The notes beneath the pieces are model-generated. The model did no database searches. It saw only the letters and a program-made list of their open reading frames with translations, and had not been told where the DNA came from. 64,000 nt of DNA from Saussurea involucrata (lineage: Eukaryota; Streptophyta; Magnoliopsida; Asterales; Asteraceae), in assembly GCA_033807775.1 (NCBI GenBank), contig JAWVWS010001017.1, positions 558,001 through 622,000 on the forward strand, in the 5' to 3' direction. Position 1 is the stretch's first letter, and each line of letters opens with the position of its first letter. Made by a program: the position numbers and the translations under genes. Shown here one piece after another: positions 44,862 through 55,679 of the stretch.

Positions 44862-45057
44862 CAAATAAAACTGTCTTTTCGTTTTCAAAAGGCATTCCTG
44901 ATTGTTTTGAAAGTATCAGGATTGCGTTGTGATTTATAAAGGATCACTGATGAGAAATATTAGTGATGAGGTTTTATCATTTTCAAAAGGATCACTGATA
45001 AAGAAATGTCAGTGATTGATCTCTTTTGAAAGACATCTTGAAAGAACCAGATCTATT

Positions 45058-45209
45058 AGGTAATCATCAATTCGTCTCATGATCTTGAACATAATAGAGA
45101 ATTACATATGATTGATGCACTTTCTCTCTCTAGAATGCTCTCACTTCTCTCCCTAGAATATTACAATTAAGCTTCCTTAACCCTTGGAATACAATTAAAT
45201 GCTCTAACA
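45058..45209 (-). repeat. D1 3' LTR, truncated
   Basis: About 150 bases ending (on +) AAATGCTCTAACA, followed by the minus-strand tract CCAAAGGGGGAGAA. The outer end is fused to B2 near 45058, so no target duplication is visible. Family assignment rests on the ORF3 relic inside. Confidence 0.6.
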
Positions 45210-47077
45210 TTCTCCCCCTTTGGATTCAAGATTTAAAAAAAATAGCAGCAGTCTTTAGCTCTTGATCTTCAAAACTTTAACTCTGACTGCTTTAAACTTT
45301 GAAGCTCTAACAATCTTCAAACAGTTGTATCTTTACAAGTTCACGTTGAACTAGATGCTTTGACAGTCTCCAAACTTTCAGCTTTGAAGAGTCTTTAGTG
45401 AAACTCGAAAAGTCTTTGCCTTTCTCATTGTAAAGTCACTCATCTTGAATTGTAATCTTCAACAAATCGTCATCAAGTCTTGAACGCGAATTTCAGATCT
45501 TTGGAGCTTTGAACTTTGTAGCTTTTAAACTTTGAAGCTTTGAACTCAAACTTTGAATGATTTCTTGAACTTTGTATCTTCATCTCTTGAACTAACAATC
45601 TTTGAACACCGATCTCTCTCGAAACATCTTCTTGACTTTGACAAACTTTATACTGTTTCTCCCCACCTTTATCTATCATTGATATATCTCCACTTTTCTT
45701 CAGTATATTATTTCTCCCCCTTTTTGATGATTGTGAGCATCATGATCATCAAAACTCTTCAATTTCAGCACTGTCTTTGTTCACCACTAACATTCTCCTC
45801 CTTTTGATATGATATAGCCGTCAATTGCAAAATATATTTATCCAAATCATTTCAAATTCAGATAGAATGAATGTGGTAACCCTGAAAAAACATATGAATA
45901 ACTTAAAATGCCTGTAAGTAGCACGAAGCCACTTAGTACAACAGATGTACTTTGGAAAGGAGCTTTTTGATGTTCACTCCCCCAGGGCTTCCATTCAATC
46001 ATCGAAAAACACAAAGGAATTTCTATGAACGTTATGACAAGAAAACATATTCCTTGTGTGTACGTGCATGTGTTAGAAATGATTGAAGCAACTAATGCTT
46101 TATCAGGCTCAAAGTGTGTAAACTGTTGAGACAACAACAAGTTTTCCACGAACTCAATGTGCATGATCGAAGTGCGAAGGTGGGACAAACTTCCTTCCTT
46201 TTCAATATCCAAACCTTCCGAATGAAGATTAGATAGATTATATGATGCGTCCCCAAGAAAAATTGAAACATTTCTTTGTTGAGAAAGAAATGAGTAGCTG
46301 GTGGGGTTAAAGCAAGAGTTGGCATGGGTTAACTGCCTGTTTCAATGATGGTCACCAAAGAATGTGAACTAATCAGTAATGTGGCTTCCCGACTCAGAAA
46401 ATGGTTGGTGCAGAGTTCTCCTATTCTTTTAACTCTGTTCTCACACCCTCTCTCTGTTTTTAATCCGCTCACTTCTACCCAAACTCTCATTTAAATTTTA
46501 CCTCAGCACAATGAGATTACTCAACTAGATGAGTTATCTCCCCCACTCTTTGATGTAGACCCCTCACCCCTCAATCACTCAAGGATAACTTCTTGGGTAG
46601 GAAACACTGGTTAACGTGAATCCATATAAGTACAGTTAATCTCACATACAAATCCCATGAAATTTTGTCCTAAAAGGTTTTGTTGTTCAACAGTTTAACT
46701 TGAACAATTATGAATTTCAGTATTTTGAAATTGTCATAAGAATGTATGCTCCTCAATATTTGAGCATTTGAACGATGAAGAATTCTCAAAACAAGGATAA
46801 AGAATGAATGAAATGAATTCGAAGTACTTGTTTGAGAATCTGACAATGTATCAATCAGATCAAATATCATGAATGATAATCATAAAAGTATAGGGTATCA
46901 AAGAATTGGATAAAGTTTATATGAACAAATATAAACAATCTAGAAATAAACGGACAATCTTTTAAGCTAAAAAAAATATGATGCTCAACAAAATCGAAGT
47001 ACAAACAGGAGTATTACCATCGAAAAATTGTTTCATTTTTAGACATGGTAATAACAAAGTCAATTTTAAGTTGAACC
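45210..47077 (-). pseudogene. D1 internal relic with degenerate ORF3
   Basis: The minus-strand tract abuts the LTR at 45210. Positions 45240-45790 are AT-rich and repetitive (CTTTGAA-like words) with no gene. Positions 45800-46640 align by eye to the middle of A ORF3: the stretch reading SPGGVNIKK here corresponds to SPGEVNITK in A2, and the segments around 46330-46400 and 46550-46600 match the VSNIETNTMD and QIPTQED regions. Stops occur in every frame. Positions 46640-47077 hold AT-rich spacer that resembles 62280-62480 of D2. Confidence 0.55.
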
Positions 47078-47451
47078 GGTGTATGTGGCCGCCGCAATGC
47101 GTGTCAACGTCAGCGGCCGAGGCGGAGTATGTGGCCGCCGCAAGCTGCTGTTCCCAAGTAATCTGGATGCGGACACAACTCAAAGACTACGGATTCACGT
47201 ATGTCAAAGTCCCGATCTACTGTGATTCCAAGAGGGCAATTTCCATATCTAGCAACCCGGTCTAACACACCAAGATGAAGCACATCGACGTTCGGTATCA
47301 TTTTATTAAGGATCACGTCGAAAGAGGTACAGTCGAACTCTACTTCGTAAACACTGAACATCAGTTAGCAGACCTTTTTACCAAAGCCTTGGACGAAAAA
47401 CGCTTTAAAACTCTTGTGTTCAAGCTAGGTATGCTAAATCTGAAGACGTAA
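47078..47451 (+). pseudogene. pol: C1 Pol tail (RNase H)
   Basis: Reads VSTSAAEAEYVAAASCCSQ, WMRTQLKDYGF, YCDSKRAISISSNPV, a TAA at 47263-47265, then KHIDVRYHFIKDHVERG and QLADLFTKAL to TAA at 47449-47451. This is the C-terminal third of copia RNase H. Its GC-rich codon use differs from family A. The 5' end is a rearranged junction. Confidence 0.9.
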
Positions 47452-48235
47452 TCCAACTGTGTGCCAGTTACAAGTTCCATACATATACGAGAAACTGTCT
47501 ACTCATCATCCGGTGTTTAACCTCCTGATGCATGAGCACACACTTCCTCGCACTTGTATTCTACTTGTTCTAGTTTCACAGCTAGATTTAGTCTAGGTAT
47601 TTATTAAGTAGATCTCGTTTGTTTTTCATTCTTTCTTCATGTGTTTCCAATATTTCATACTATCGTCTATATTTTCTCTTTCACTATCTCTGTGCTTTCA
47701 CCATATTTTCTCGTGTTCAGGGGGAGCAGATTGCAATATCAGGTAAGTTTCCTCATACTTTGAGGGGGAGCGTCACACACAGTTTTTCTCTTACATGTCG
47801 AAAGTTTTTGTGTGTGTGGGCACTCCTGTGTGCACGTTATGGTCATCGTTTGAGGGGGAGCGACACAGTTTTTTTTCTTCTTACAAACTCTAAAAGTTTT
47901 TGCGTGCCGGAACTCTCCCCTGCACTCTACTGCATAATCCGAGGGGGAGCAAGGATATACCCATGCTCTGCTTGAGGGGGAGCGAGAGGAAGTTATTTTC
48001 CAGTCCTATTCAGTGCAATTCTTCACAAGAACTTCTTACAAACTACAAGTAAAGACCTATTTATAGTCTTCATCACTTGCTACAACAATTAAGCATAAGC
48101 CCTTTAACACAGCTATTGCTTTACAAAACTTTCTATTATAAAGGACAACTTCAGTGTCCTAACAGGAAGTTATTTTCCAGTCCTATTCAGTGCAATTCTT
48201 CACAGAACAGAACTACCCAGAGTTATCCAGACACC
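47452..48235 (+). other. C1 spacer with multiple polypurine tracts and E-LTR insertion
   Basis: GGGGGAG tracts occur near 47719, 47762, 47851, 47941 and 47973, each usually as TTGAGGGGGAGCG. A truncated E LTR (48028-48164) is flanked by a perfect 40-base direct repeat (47988-48027 and 48165-48204). No coding sequence is seen. Confidence 0.8.
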
Positions 48236-49235
48236 TCCCTCACCCGGACAACTCACGCACCCGGACAAGTCTCTCATCCGGACACCTCTCGCATCAGGAC
48301 ATCATCCGGACCGGGTAGATATCCGGGTCGGCTAGTACCCAGACTCCACCCACGTATATATATATACGTATCCGGACTCACTTGTATTCCATATTCGGAA
48401 AAACGCGCTAAAACCCTAAAACCCCGACCTCTTTTTCTTTCTCGTCTGGACTCGCCCCACTCCTTCGATTTGCACTTCGTCTTAGTCCCATATCCAGGTA
48501 TGCTTCTCCATATCACATCGTGGTAATGTTTCCTCATGCTTTACTCACTTAAATGCACGATTTATTCACGAGATTCGTTGACAGAACAGTGTCCAACTAC
48601 TCATTACGGGTTTTGTCATTTCTGGCCAAATGTGTGGGGCTTCGTGTTACATCTATGCCCTTATCACCTAATTAGTGACTCTCGACAACATCTGAGGCCT
48701 ACTACGTACTTAGGGATTGCCTGTTCTGAGTTTGGACTGCTTGAGTCATCGTCCGGACACGTTCCTGGTGTCCGGACACGTTCAAACCGATGCTAGTATA
48801 TCCGGACACGTTCAACTCCATGATGATCCATCCGAACACTACCATCACCCGGAGACCTAGTTGTCCGGAAACCTAAGGGTTTCCGGTAAGTTCAACTACC
48901 GGGTAGTTTAGTGTCCGGACTCTAATGTTATCCGGTAGAATAGTGTACCCGGAAACCTCTGTCCGGATTAATCATCTTTATCCGGACTCTTTGACCACCC
49001 GGAAACTTGTGTTGTCCGGACATCTTTTAGAAACATCCATCTTGTTATTCGGACACTTTGCGTTGTTCAGACATTTTGAGTTGTCCGGACATCACTAGTG
49101 ATGGTCCTTTCCGTACCTGCTTTGTCACTGCCAGTCCTCGATCTGTCTCAGATTGAGCCAATCCCGACGAAGGTACGCACCGACACTTGTTTATCCGACT
49201 CAATTACTAACTGTGCAGTTTTCTACAGATTATCT
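48225..49235 (+). repeat. C1 ORF3 leader: CCGGA motif cluster and 5' UTR intron signals
   Basis: About twenty copies of CCGG, mostly as TCCGGA(C/T) or CCCGGA, lie at 48235-49090. A TATATATATACG TATA-like sequence is near 48356. A donor-like CAG|GTATGC is near 48497 and AAG|GTACGC at 49171-49174. TACTAAC (49205-49211) and TTCTACAG (AG 49227-49228) lie just before the ATG at 49236. No protein is expected here. Confidence 0.65.
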
Positions 49236-50438
49236 ATGGCGGATCAACAACAACACCCTCACGAACAACCAGGCAACCAACAACCACCTCCTCAAGAGCA
49301 AATACCTCAAGAGGCGGATATCATTGACGAGGAAGTCGATGCTGCCCTGGTTCACCCTGACCATGGCACTGAACTGGAGGCCAACAACCACCACCTGGAC
49401 ACGACCTTGTTCAGGCCCCAACCACTTCAATGAGTGCTCCTGGACATTCTCACGAATCACCCTCTCCGTGAGGCCCTTACCAGCACAACCGACGTCCCAG
49501 TTCTGTATGTTCTACATGTATGGCTCACCGCCCGAGTCGTCACCGCCGGTAACTCGCAGTCGATCACCGCTCAGATCGATAACCAACCTTTCATTCTCAC
49601 ACCAGACTCAATCCGCCGCCTTCTGTCTCTTCCGGAAGCCACCGCCAACAATCATGAACGGTACGATCCTGCCGTCAATGATGATACGCTTTACGCTCAA
49701 ATTCGCGCACTTGGATACAATCATGACCTAAACCGGCCATCCGCTTTCAATCGCAAGTACGTCGCTCCGATATGGTACACACTCGTTACAATCCTAAAAC
49801 GCTGCCTTTCATCGAGATGGAGAGGCATTGATCAGTGCACCGGCGACTTCCTGCGCCTACTGGTTATTCTGAGAGACCTTCGACCTCCTGGTTATTCTGA
49901 GAGACCTTCGCACCAGAACCATCCGACCGCTTACTGTAACAAAGGCACTAGAAGCAGTTCGTCGATTCCTTGTCCGTTCTATCATGATGTCGTATTTGAC
50001 AGACTTCCAAATGGCTATCGAGAACCGAGCAAAGAAGGTAAACCTGATCAAACCGAATCTGAAAGCTCCTGAACTAGCGATGTATCCCGAGAACGCCATG
50101 CTGCTTCAACCAGAATTTGGGATCGTCTTCCTCAACGCTCAGAAAGAAAAGAGGTTTATGAGGTTCAGTCAGGTAGATCGATTTTGCGACGGCACACTGC
50201 TCAAAGTTCAAGAAGCTCTTCGGAAGATCATCAAACACGAATCCGAAAATCCAAAGGTATCCTATTTGCCAAATCTGAATGAAAGAACTGCTCAGACTGC
50301 GTTGGATATGGTTGAAGAACGTCTCGACTACCGCCGCACCATCAGATTCTTCGAGGTTCATTTCGCGCTCCGCAAACGTTACGTCTACAAATGGAAAGAG
50401 CTCCAGCGCGAACTCGAACTTCAAATCAAAGGGGGGAT
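49236..50438 (+). pseudogene. C1 ORF3, internally deleted and frameshifted
   Basis: Starts MADQQQHPHEQPGNQQPP at 49236. A frameshift near 49430 leads to the N-terminal block (SIRRLLSLPEATANN, QIRALGYNHDLNR, APIWYTLVTILKRCLS, RGIDQ). The middle (rest of the N-terminal block, coiled coil and linker) is missing: RGIDQ is joined near 49855 to the C-terminal block (LTDFQMAIENRAKK, PEFGIVFLNAQKEKRF, RFCDGT, VEERLDYRRTI). A 23-base direct repeat at about 49859-49910 lies at this join. A sixth G in the polypurine tract lets the frame run into the LTR, whereas in C2 it stops at TGT-TAG of the LTR. Function unknown. Confidence 0.75.
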
Positions 50439-50717
50439 TGTTAGGGTAAAATATGTGTTGATTTAAAGTTCAAGGGTTAATATGTAATAGATTAAACTTA
50501 GTCCATTGTGAACGGTCCGTGGGCTTGTTACCACAGGCCCAGCGTATATAAAGTGCAATTAGCTTAGAAAATTAGCTAGTTGTCTCATTTAGCTTTTCTG
50601 CTTTACACTGTAATTCTCTCTAAATCAATAGCTAAGTGGGCAGCCTTTGTGAATCATATCAACTGTTCTTATTTGCTTTTTCACAAACATAATTGTTGCA
50701 CGGATCTGGATTCTACA
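50439..50717 (+). repeat. C1 3' LTR
   Basis: 279 bases, TGTTAGGGTAAAAT ... GGATTCTACA, with TATATAAA at 50545-50552. It is preceded by AAAGGGGGGAT. It matches the 281-base C2 LTR at 51358-51638, including GAACGGTCCGTGGGCTTG. Confidence 0.92.
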
Positions 50718-51357
50718 GTGTGTATGAATACTTGAAAGTATAGAAAAGATAATACACAAGTATTAATATTTAGAAACACACGGTCAGAAATGATGTTACG
50801 GTAATCCAAGATCTCCATGAAAAACATTTAAAATCACACTTCTAGATTCATAAAATTTGTTTGAGAATAGAGTATTGGTTTGAACATTTAAGAAAAAATG
50901 TTTTTCATGCTTGAAAGTTGTTCTTCTTTCAAACAATATGAGATTAAGATCAGAAGATACTTACATTCAGAAATATTTGAGCTCCCCCTCAAATCACGAT
51001 GCAATGATTTAAAATCATATAAGCTCCCCCTTAAAATGTGCAAAAGATATTTATCTTGAACAAAATCTGCACAAATAACAAGACTTGGATCAAAATATCC
51101 TTAATCATTAAAACGAGTTCTGAATTACCAGGATTGAAGATAAATTCAAAAGTCATAGTCGTTGAAGAACGAGTCCTGATCTGATATGATCAGAAGTTAA
51201 ACATATTGAAGTACGATTCTTGAGCTGAGATACTCAGAAGTCATTTTTTCTTTGAAGAACGAGTTCTGAACTGTTGTATTAAGAAGTCAAAAACTTTGAA
51301 GTACGAGTCCTGAGCTATTTACTCAAAAGTCTATCTCTTGTACTCCCCCTTAAAAAC
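50718..51357 (-). repeat. D1 spacer with several polypurine tracts and ~45-bp tandem repeats
   Basis: Minus-strand GGGGGAG tracts lie near 50984, 51023 and 51343. Between 51110 and 51345 are four to five units of 40-47 bases beginning GAAGAACGAGTCCTGA or GAAGTACGAG and holding CAGAAGTC. The same unit type occurs in D2 near 62170-62240, hence the D assignment. It probably continues the D1 sequence interrupted at 47077. No gene is seen. Confidence 0.6.
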
Positions 51358-51638
51358 TGTGAGTTCCAGATTCGTGCAACACCTAATAGAAATCAATAGA
51401 TGTAGAACCAGACAGTATGATTTCCAATGGTCATCCACTTTACTTTCAATAATAGAGAGAATTTACAATAAGATCTTGAAAGATTAAAATGACAACTCTC
51501 TTAATTTTAAGCTAAACAATACATTATATACTATGGGCCCGTGGTAACAAGCCCACGGACCGTTCACAATTAAGGATCAAATTAATAAATAACGAATCAG
51601 CCCTTGAACTTCTATTCAACCAATATTTGACCCTAACA
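51358..51638 (-). repeat. C2 3' LTR
   Basis: 281 bases, + strand TGTGAGTTCCAG ... TTTGACCCTAACA, followed by the minus-strand tract AAAGGGGGAGAT. The minus-strand TATA sequence GTATATAATG is near 51520. Confidence 0.9.
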
Positions 51639-54600
51639 ATCTCCCCCTTTGAATTGAAGTTCGAGTTCGCGCCAATTCTCGACATATCTTTTTCGGAGCG
51701 CAAAGTGGACCTCGAACATTCTGATGGCTCGGCGGTAGTCGATGCGGTCTTCAATCACTTCTAATGCTTCCCGAGCGGTTGTTTCATTCGGATTAGGAAC
51801 ATACGAATACCTTTTATTTTCTGATTCACGAGTGATGATGTTGCGAAGACCATCTTTGACTTTGAGGAGTGTGTCGTCGCAAAATCTGTCTACCTGACTG
51901 AAGCGTATGAACCTCTTTTCTTTCTAATCGTTGAGGTATACTATCCCAAATTCTGGTTCTAGAAGCAGTGCGTTCTCGGGATACATCTTCAGTTCGGGCG
52001 CTTTTAGATTCAGTTTCAGCAGGTTTACCTTCTTTGCTCTGTTCTCGATTGCCATTTGAAAGTCTGTAAGATAGGATATCATAATTGTCCGAATTAGAAA
52101 TTGACGAACAGCTTCGAGTGCTTTGGTTACCCGCAGCGGTCGGATGGTTCTGGTTTGGAGGTCTTTCAATATAGCTTGGAAGTCGAACGGTCTAAGGTGC
52201 TTGAAGTCAGCTTCGGAAAATCTCCATTCATTACCGTCTTCTCGTCGGACGGTGAATACCGGAAACATGACTTTAAGAATTCTACCTGTTTGAACATTGA
52301 GCACTTCAGATCTTGTGCTTGGTTCGGACATGGCTAACTGACAGACACCGCTTCATGGCGTTTAAGTATTGGCTTTGGTATTCCGGGTCGGAACTGGAAA
52401 TCCCAAGGCAAAATGAAGGCTCGATAGTGAGTAACCTGTGAACATACAGCTTTTTCAGATATTCCTCCAGGTTAGGAATGAGGATCATGATCTTCTCCCA
52501 TCGGATTTGTTGCTGTTGAGGAGGAGGAGGATGATCTGAAGCTGTTGGTTGTTGAGGAGATGTCAGATTTACAGCAGTTGAGGTTTCGGGTATCGTAGAA
52601 GTCTCGGGGGCCTGAGCTGTGTGAACGGGTGTACCATATAGGTTTTGCAGCAGAAACTAGTCATAGTCAACGTTGTCGTCTTCATTAGTAGGAAAGATCA
52701 GGTTTACCTGGAGATTTATAGCACTGGCGGCTTTTTCGTACCATTCATTTTCGGTCTCCGGGTCGATCTCGGTGTCAGGATCAATCAGATTGACTACAGG
52801 CCTATCTGATGCGTCATATGTGACCAATTCCTGTGCCTCTCCCTCGGGCTTTTCAACCGTCGGGTCTTCGTCGTCGGAGATGTCTATATCTATGACCATC
52901 TCGACTAAGCTCAATTGGGCTTCAGGTTGTATTTCAGTTGTAGTTGCCGCAGTTGACGGTTCCGGTTGAACCACAGTAGTTTCAGTGAGGATCATGGCGG
53001 TCTCGGCTAATTGTAGTCTTTTATTCTTCCCCTCACGGTGATCAGGATCATCCTAATCATCGTGTCTTTACTTTAGACCACCGGCTTGACTCTTGCAGGT
53101 TTCTTCCATAGAGGCGACTCTCTCGGTCAAGGTGGTTAGGGCTTGCTGAACATCCTTGAGAGTCGTGTCAAGTTGATTCATTCTTATGGTGATGGACGAC
53201 GAAAGAGCAGATACCTGTGATCGTAGAACGGATATCAGGTCTGCTTCGGTAGAGGCATCGGTTTCGGTGCAGCTGAGCCAGAAGCATAGTCTTCAAGGTA
53301 TCCCCCGAATAAGTTGGCTAAACGGGAGCCGGTGGAGGTGTTGGTGCGGGTTCAGATTCGACTACGTTCTCTTTACCTTTGATCAAGCATTTAATTTTGT
53401 CGAGCTCGGAGGTGAGGTGCTGCTCCATTGTCTCGCAGACAGCCTTTAGGGTGCTGTCCAGAGATCCCTTTGACACAACGTCGGGTAAGATAACTCCGTG
53501 ATCACTTAGATTACCCATTGAGGCATCTACCTTAGAGGTAGAGCAACCTACGTTCACGGTTGGCGACAATGTGGCCGTGGAAGGATTTCCTTCTGATCCT
53601 CGCGTTCCGCTTAAGGGCGGAGACACTACGGAAGTTCCGATCGAGTCACGAAGAACATCGATTTGTTGGATCTCATCTTGTGTCCTAGCCGAAGAATGTT
53701 CTATTTCAAGTGGCTCTTGACTCGATGGTGCTTTGAAAGAAGGCGAGACCGGGGGAGGCTGGTCTCTTGTTTCAATACCCATACTCTCCAAGTGAGAGAT
53801 CGGTAGAAGTTGTTCTATGTCCCCGTGCGAAGTTGAAACACCCGTCTTTTGAGAGACGGATGAGTGGCCAGGGAGGTCGTGCACTTGCGCCGCTAGGTCC
53901 ACGACGGCTTCTTCAATACCATGTCCCAAACGGATGAGACACGATAGTAGATGTGGCTACCTGGATGACGTGGTTTGGGGTCGCTCAGAAGCCTCTATAT
54001 TTTTACGGGTTATTCTCTCTTGATTTTTTTTCGATCTCAATTCCCTCCGTCTCACATGTTCAAATTCTTCAACTAATACTCCCTCATCTCTCCTTATGTC
54101 TCCCGTATCAGGATGGGTAGTGGGGATTAGAGGGTTTGTGGGTGAGTCAGATTGAATTCCTTCGGTCAACTCTGGGTTTGGTCCGATACGGGTAGGTATC
54201 AAGAATACGCGTATGGCACGATCCGTATCGGATTCGGTGGAGTCAGATGCTACGTCTTCCACCTGTCTGGGTGGTGAAGGGTCAGAAATGTATGGCTCCG
54301 GGTCACGATGAAGCATTAGTCTAGACGACGGTCAAGCTTCGGTCGTCGTCCGGGTGATGGGAATGACTTGTTGGCTTGGTCCGGCTTGGGTAGTACTGGC
54401 TCGCGTATCCAATGCACCGCCCACGCATGATCCCCTCCCATGTAATCTCAACACACCCCGTCCGGGAGCCCCAGCTGCCCGGACTCTACCACCTCTCATT
54501 CTCGGACCCTCACATCTCTCGGGTCTATCTCCCTGGGGAGGTCCCTCCGGCGCTGGCTAGACCATGGGAGCAGCTAACTCTCTCCTATATTCTAACACAC

Positions 54601-54964
54601 TCGGTGCATTGGGGTCCGCGTGTGCCAGTAGGGCTTCAGGTATGGGCATGGCTCTGGCGTCAGAAGGGTTACGAATAACAAGATATTGCATAGGAAAGGG
54701 TGGACATACCGGATGGTTTATTCGTTGCGGTATGGTTGGATTCGCGTCCATGTGTTGTCTGACGGCCAGTGAGAAGAATCGAGGATAAGGTAGGAACTTC
54801 TTTTGCTTTGTCCCGCCGATTTTCCGAATGGCCTGCACCATTTCGCGCCAGATGATCATCGCGAAGTCAATATGCCTGTTGTAGCACACCGCATGGAACA
54901 GACGCACGAATATCTGAGGAGGAATCTGCTATTGGTGTTGTTGTTGTTGTTCCTGGTCCGCCAT
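51633..54964 (-). pseudogene. C2 ORF3, N-terminal block partly deleted
   Basis: ATG 54964 (MADQEQQQQH) follows TACTAAC and TTTTTCAG. A stop comes early (about 54931), and the first part of the N-terminal block is missing; it resumes with HIDFAMIIWREM and LPYPRFFSLAV (54880-54740). Then come an acidic linker with RITRKN (about 54020), MGIETRDQPP and VGCSTSK, a coiled coil with TLKDVQQALTTLTERV (about 53190-53100), basic DHREGKNKR (about 53035), an acidic IDISDDEDP tract, and the C-terminal block VRREDGNEWRFSEADF (about 52240), LTDFQMAIENRAKK and PEFGIVYLN. Several frameshifts. The stop codon is TAG at 51635-51633, formed by the LTR itself. It complements C1, which lacks the middle. Confidence 0.78.
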
Positions 54965-55679
54965 TTCGAATATCTGAAAAAGAATCAATGTTAGTAATCA
55001 AGGCGGATGAACAAGTGTAGACGCGTACCTTTGCAGTAATTGGCTCAATCTGAGACAGATTGAGGACTGGCAGTGAGATAACAATGTACTGGAATGATGA
55101 ACACAGGGGTGTCCGGACAAAAACATTTGAAACAAAGGTTTCTGGACAAACAAGAGTGTCCGGACAAGGGTATCCGGACAACCAAGGTTACCAGACAGAA
55201 TGAATATTTCCGGACAAGGTACTCAATCCGAACGAATGCGGTTTTCGGATAAGTCAGGAGTTTCCGGATGACGTTGGTGACCGGACACCTCATCAATCCG
55301 GATAGTTGAACTTACCGGAAACCCTTAGGTTTCCGGACAACTAGGGTTACCAGATGATGGTGGTGTCCGGATAAAATATCTGAAGTATGCTGGTGTCCGG
55401 ATGATTTTGAATGTGTCCGGATAGTTCAAAACTATCTGGACGACATCTGAATGAGTTCAAGCATGCTAAACACAACCTCAATCACGTATTAATCTATTCT
55501 AGCAGTATCGATATTAGTCTATGTGAACACGAAAGCATGTAGATCGACCTGAAATGCACCGATTTGACCCGAACACGTAAAAACGAGAAATGGGTTTTCG
55601 GAAACCCTGATTCGAGCAAATCCGTGGTCGATTTAGTCATTGGAAAGGTACTTTTTGTAGCTACCTTGTAGGGGTCGAA
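54965..55679 (-). repeat. C2 ORF3 leader with CCGGA cluster and splice signals
   Basis: Minus strand: AAG|GTACGC donor-like sequence at 55028, TACTAAC at 54996-54990 and TTTTTCAG (AG 54975-54974) before the ATG. About fifteen TCCGGA-like motifs lie at 55110-55440. A 32-base direct repeat (55627-55658 and 55674-55705) marks the end of gag. Confidence 0.65.

Larger units (their letters stand above)
40091..45057 (-). mobile_element. Element B2: family B remnant (ORF3 and its leader only)
   Basis: A diverged relative of B1 covering the region equivalent to B1 ~15100-19180: most of ORF3, its leader and promoter module. It is cut on the left by the D-like LTR and on the right by the D1 LTR. A B-type solo LTR is inserted at 41338-42575. 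Confidence 0.78.
47078..50717 (+). mobile_element. Element C1: 3' part of a family C copia element
   Basis: A plus-strand fragment with the end of pol (RNase H), a spacer with five GGGGGAG tracts, an ORF3 leader rich in CCGGA, a shortened ORF3, polypurine tract and 3' LTR. The 5' portion is missing; the left junction near 47077 carries a short GC-rich duplication. It appears to sit inside D1. Confidence 0.85.

Noticed and set aside
48077..48526. Protein of about 149 codons in the C1 leader
   Set aside because: It spans an E LTR fragment, a repeat junction and CCGGA repeats; Pro/Thr/Arg bias reflects the repeats, not a gene.
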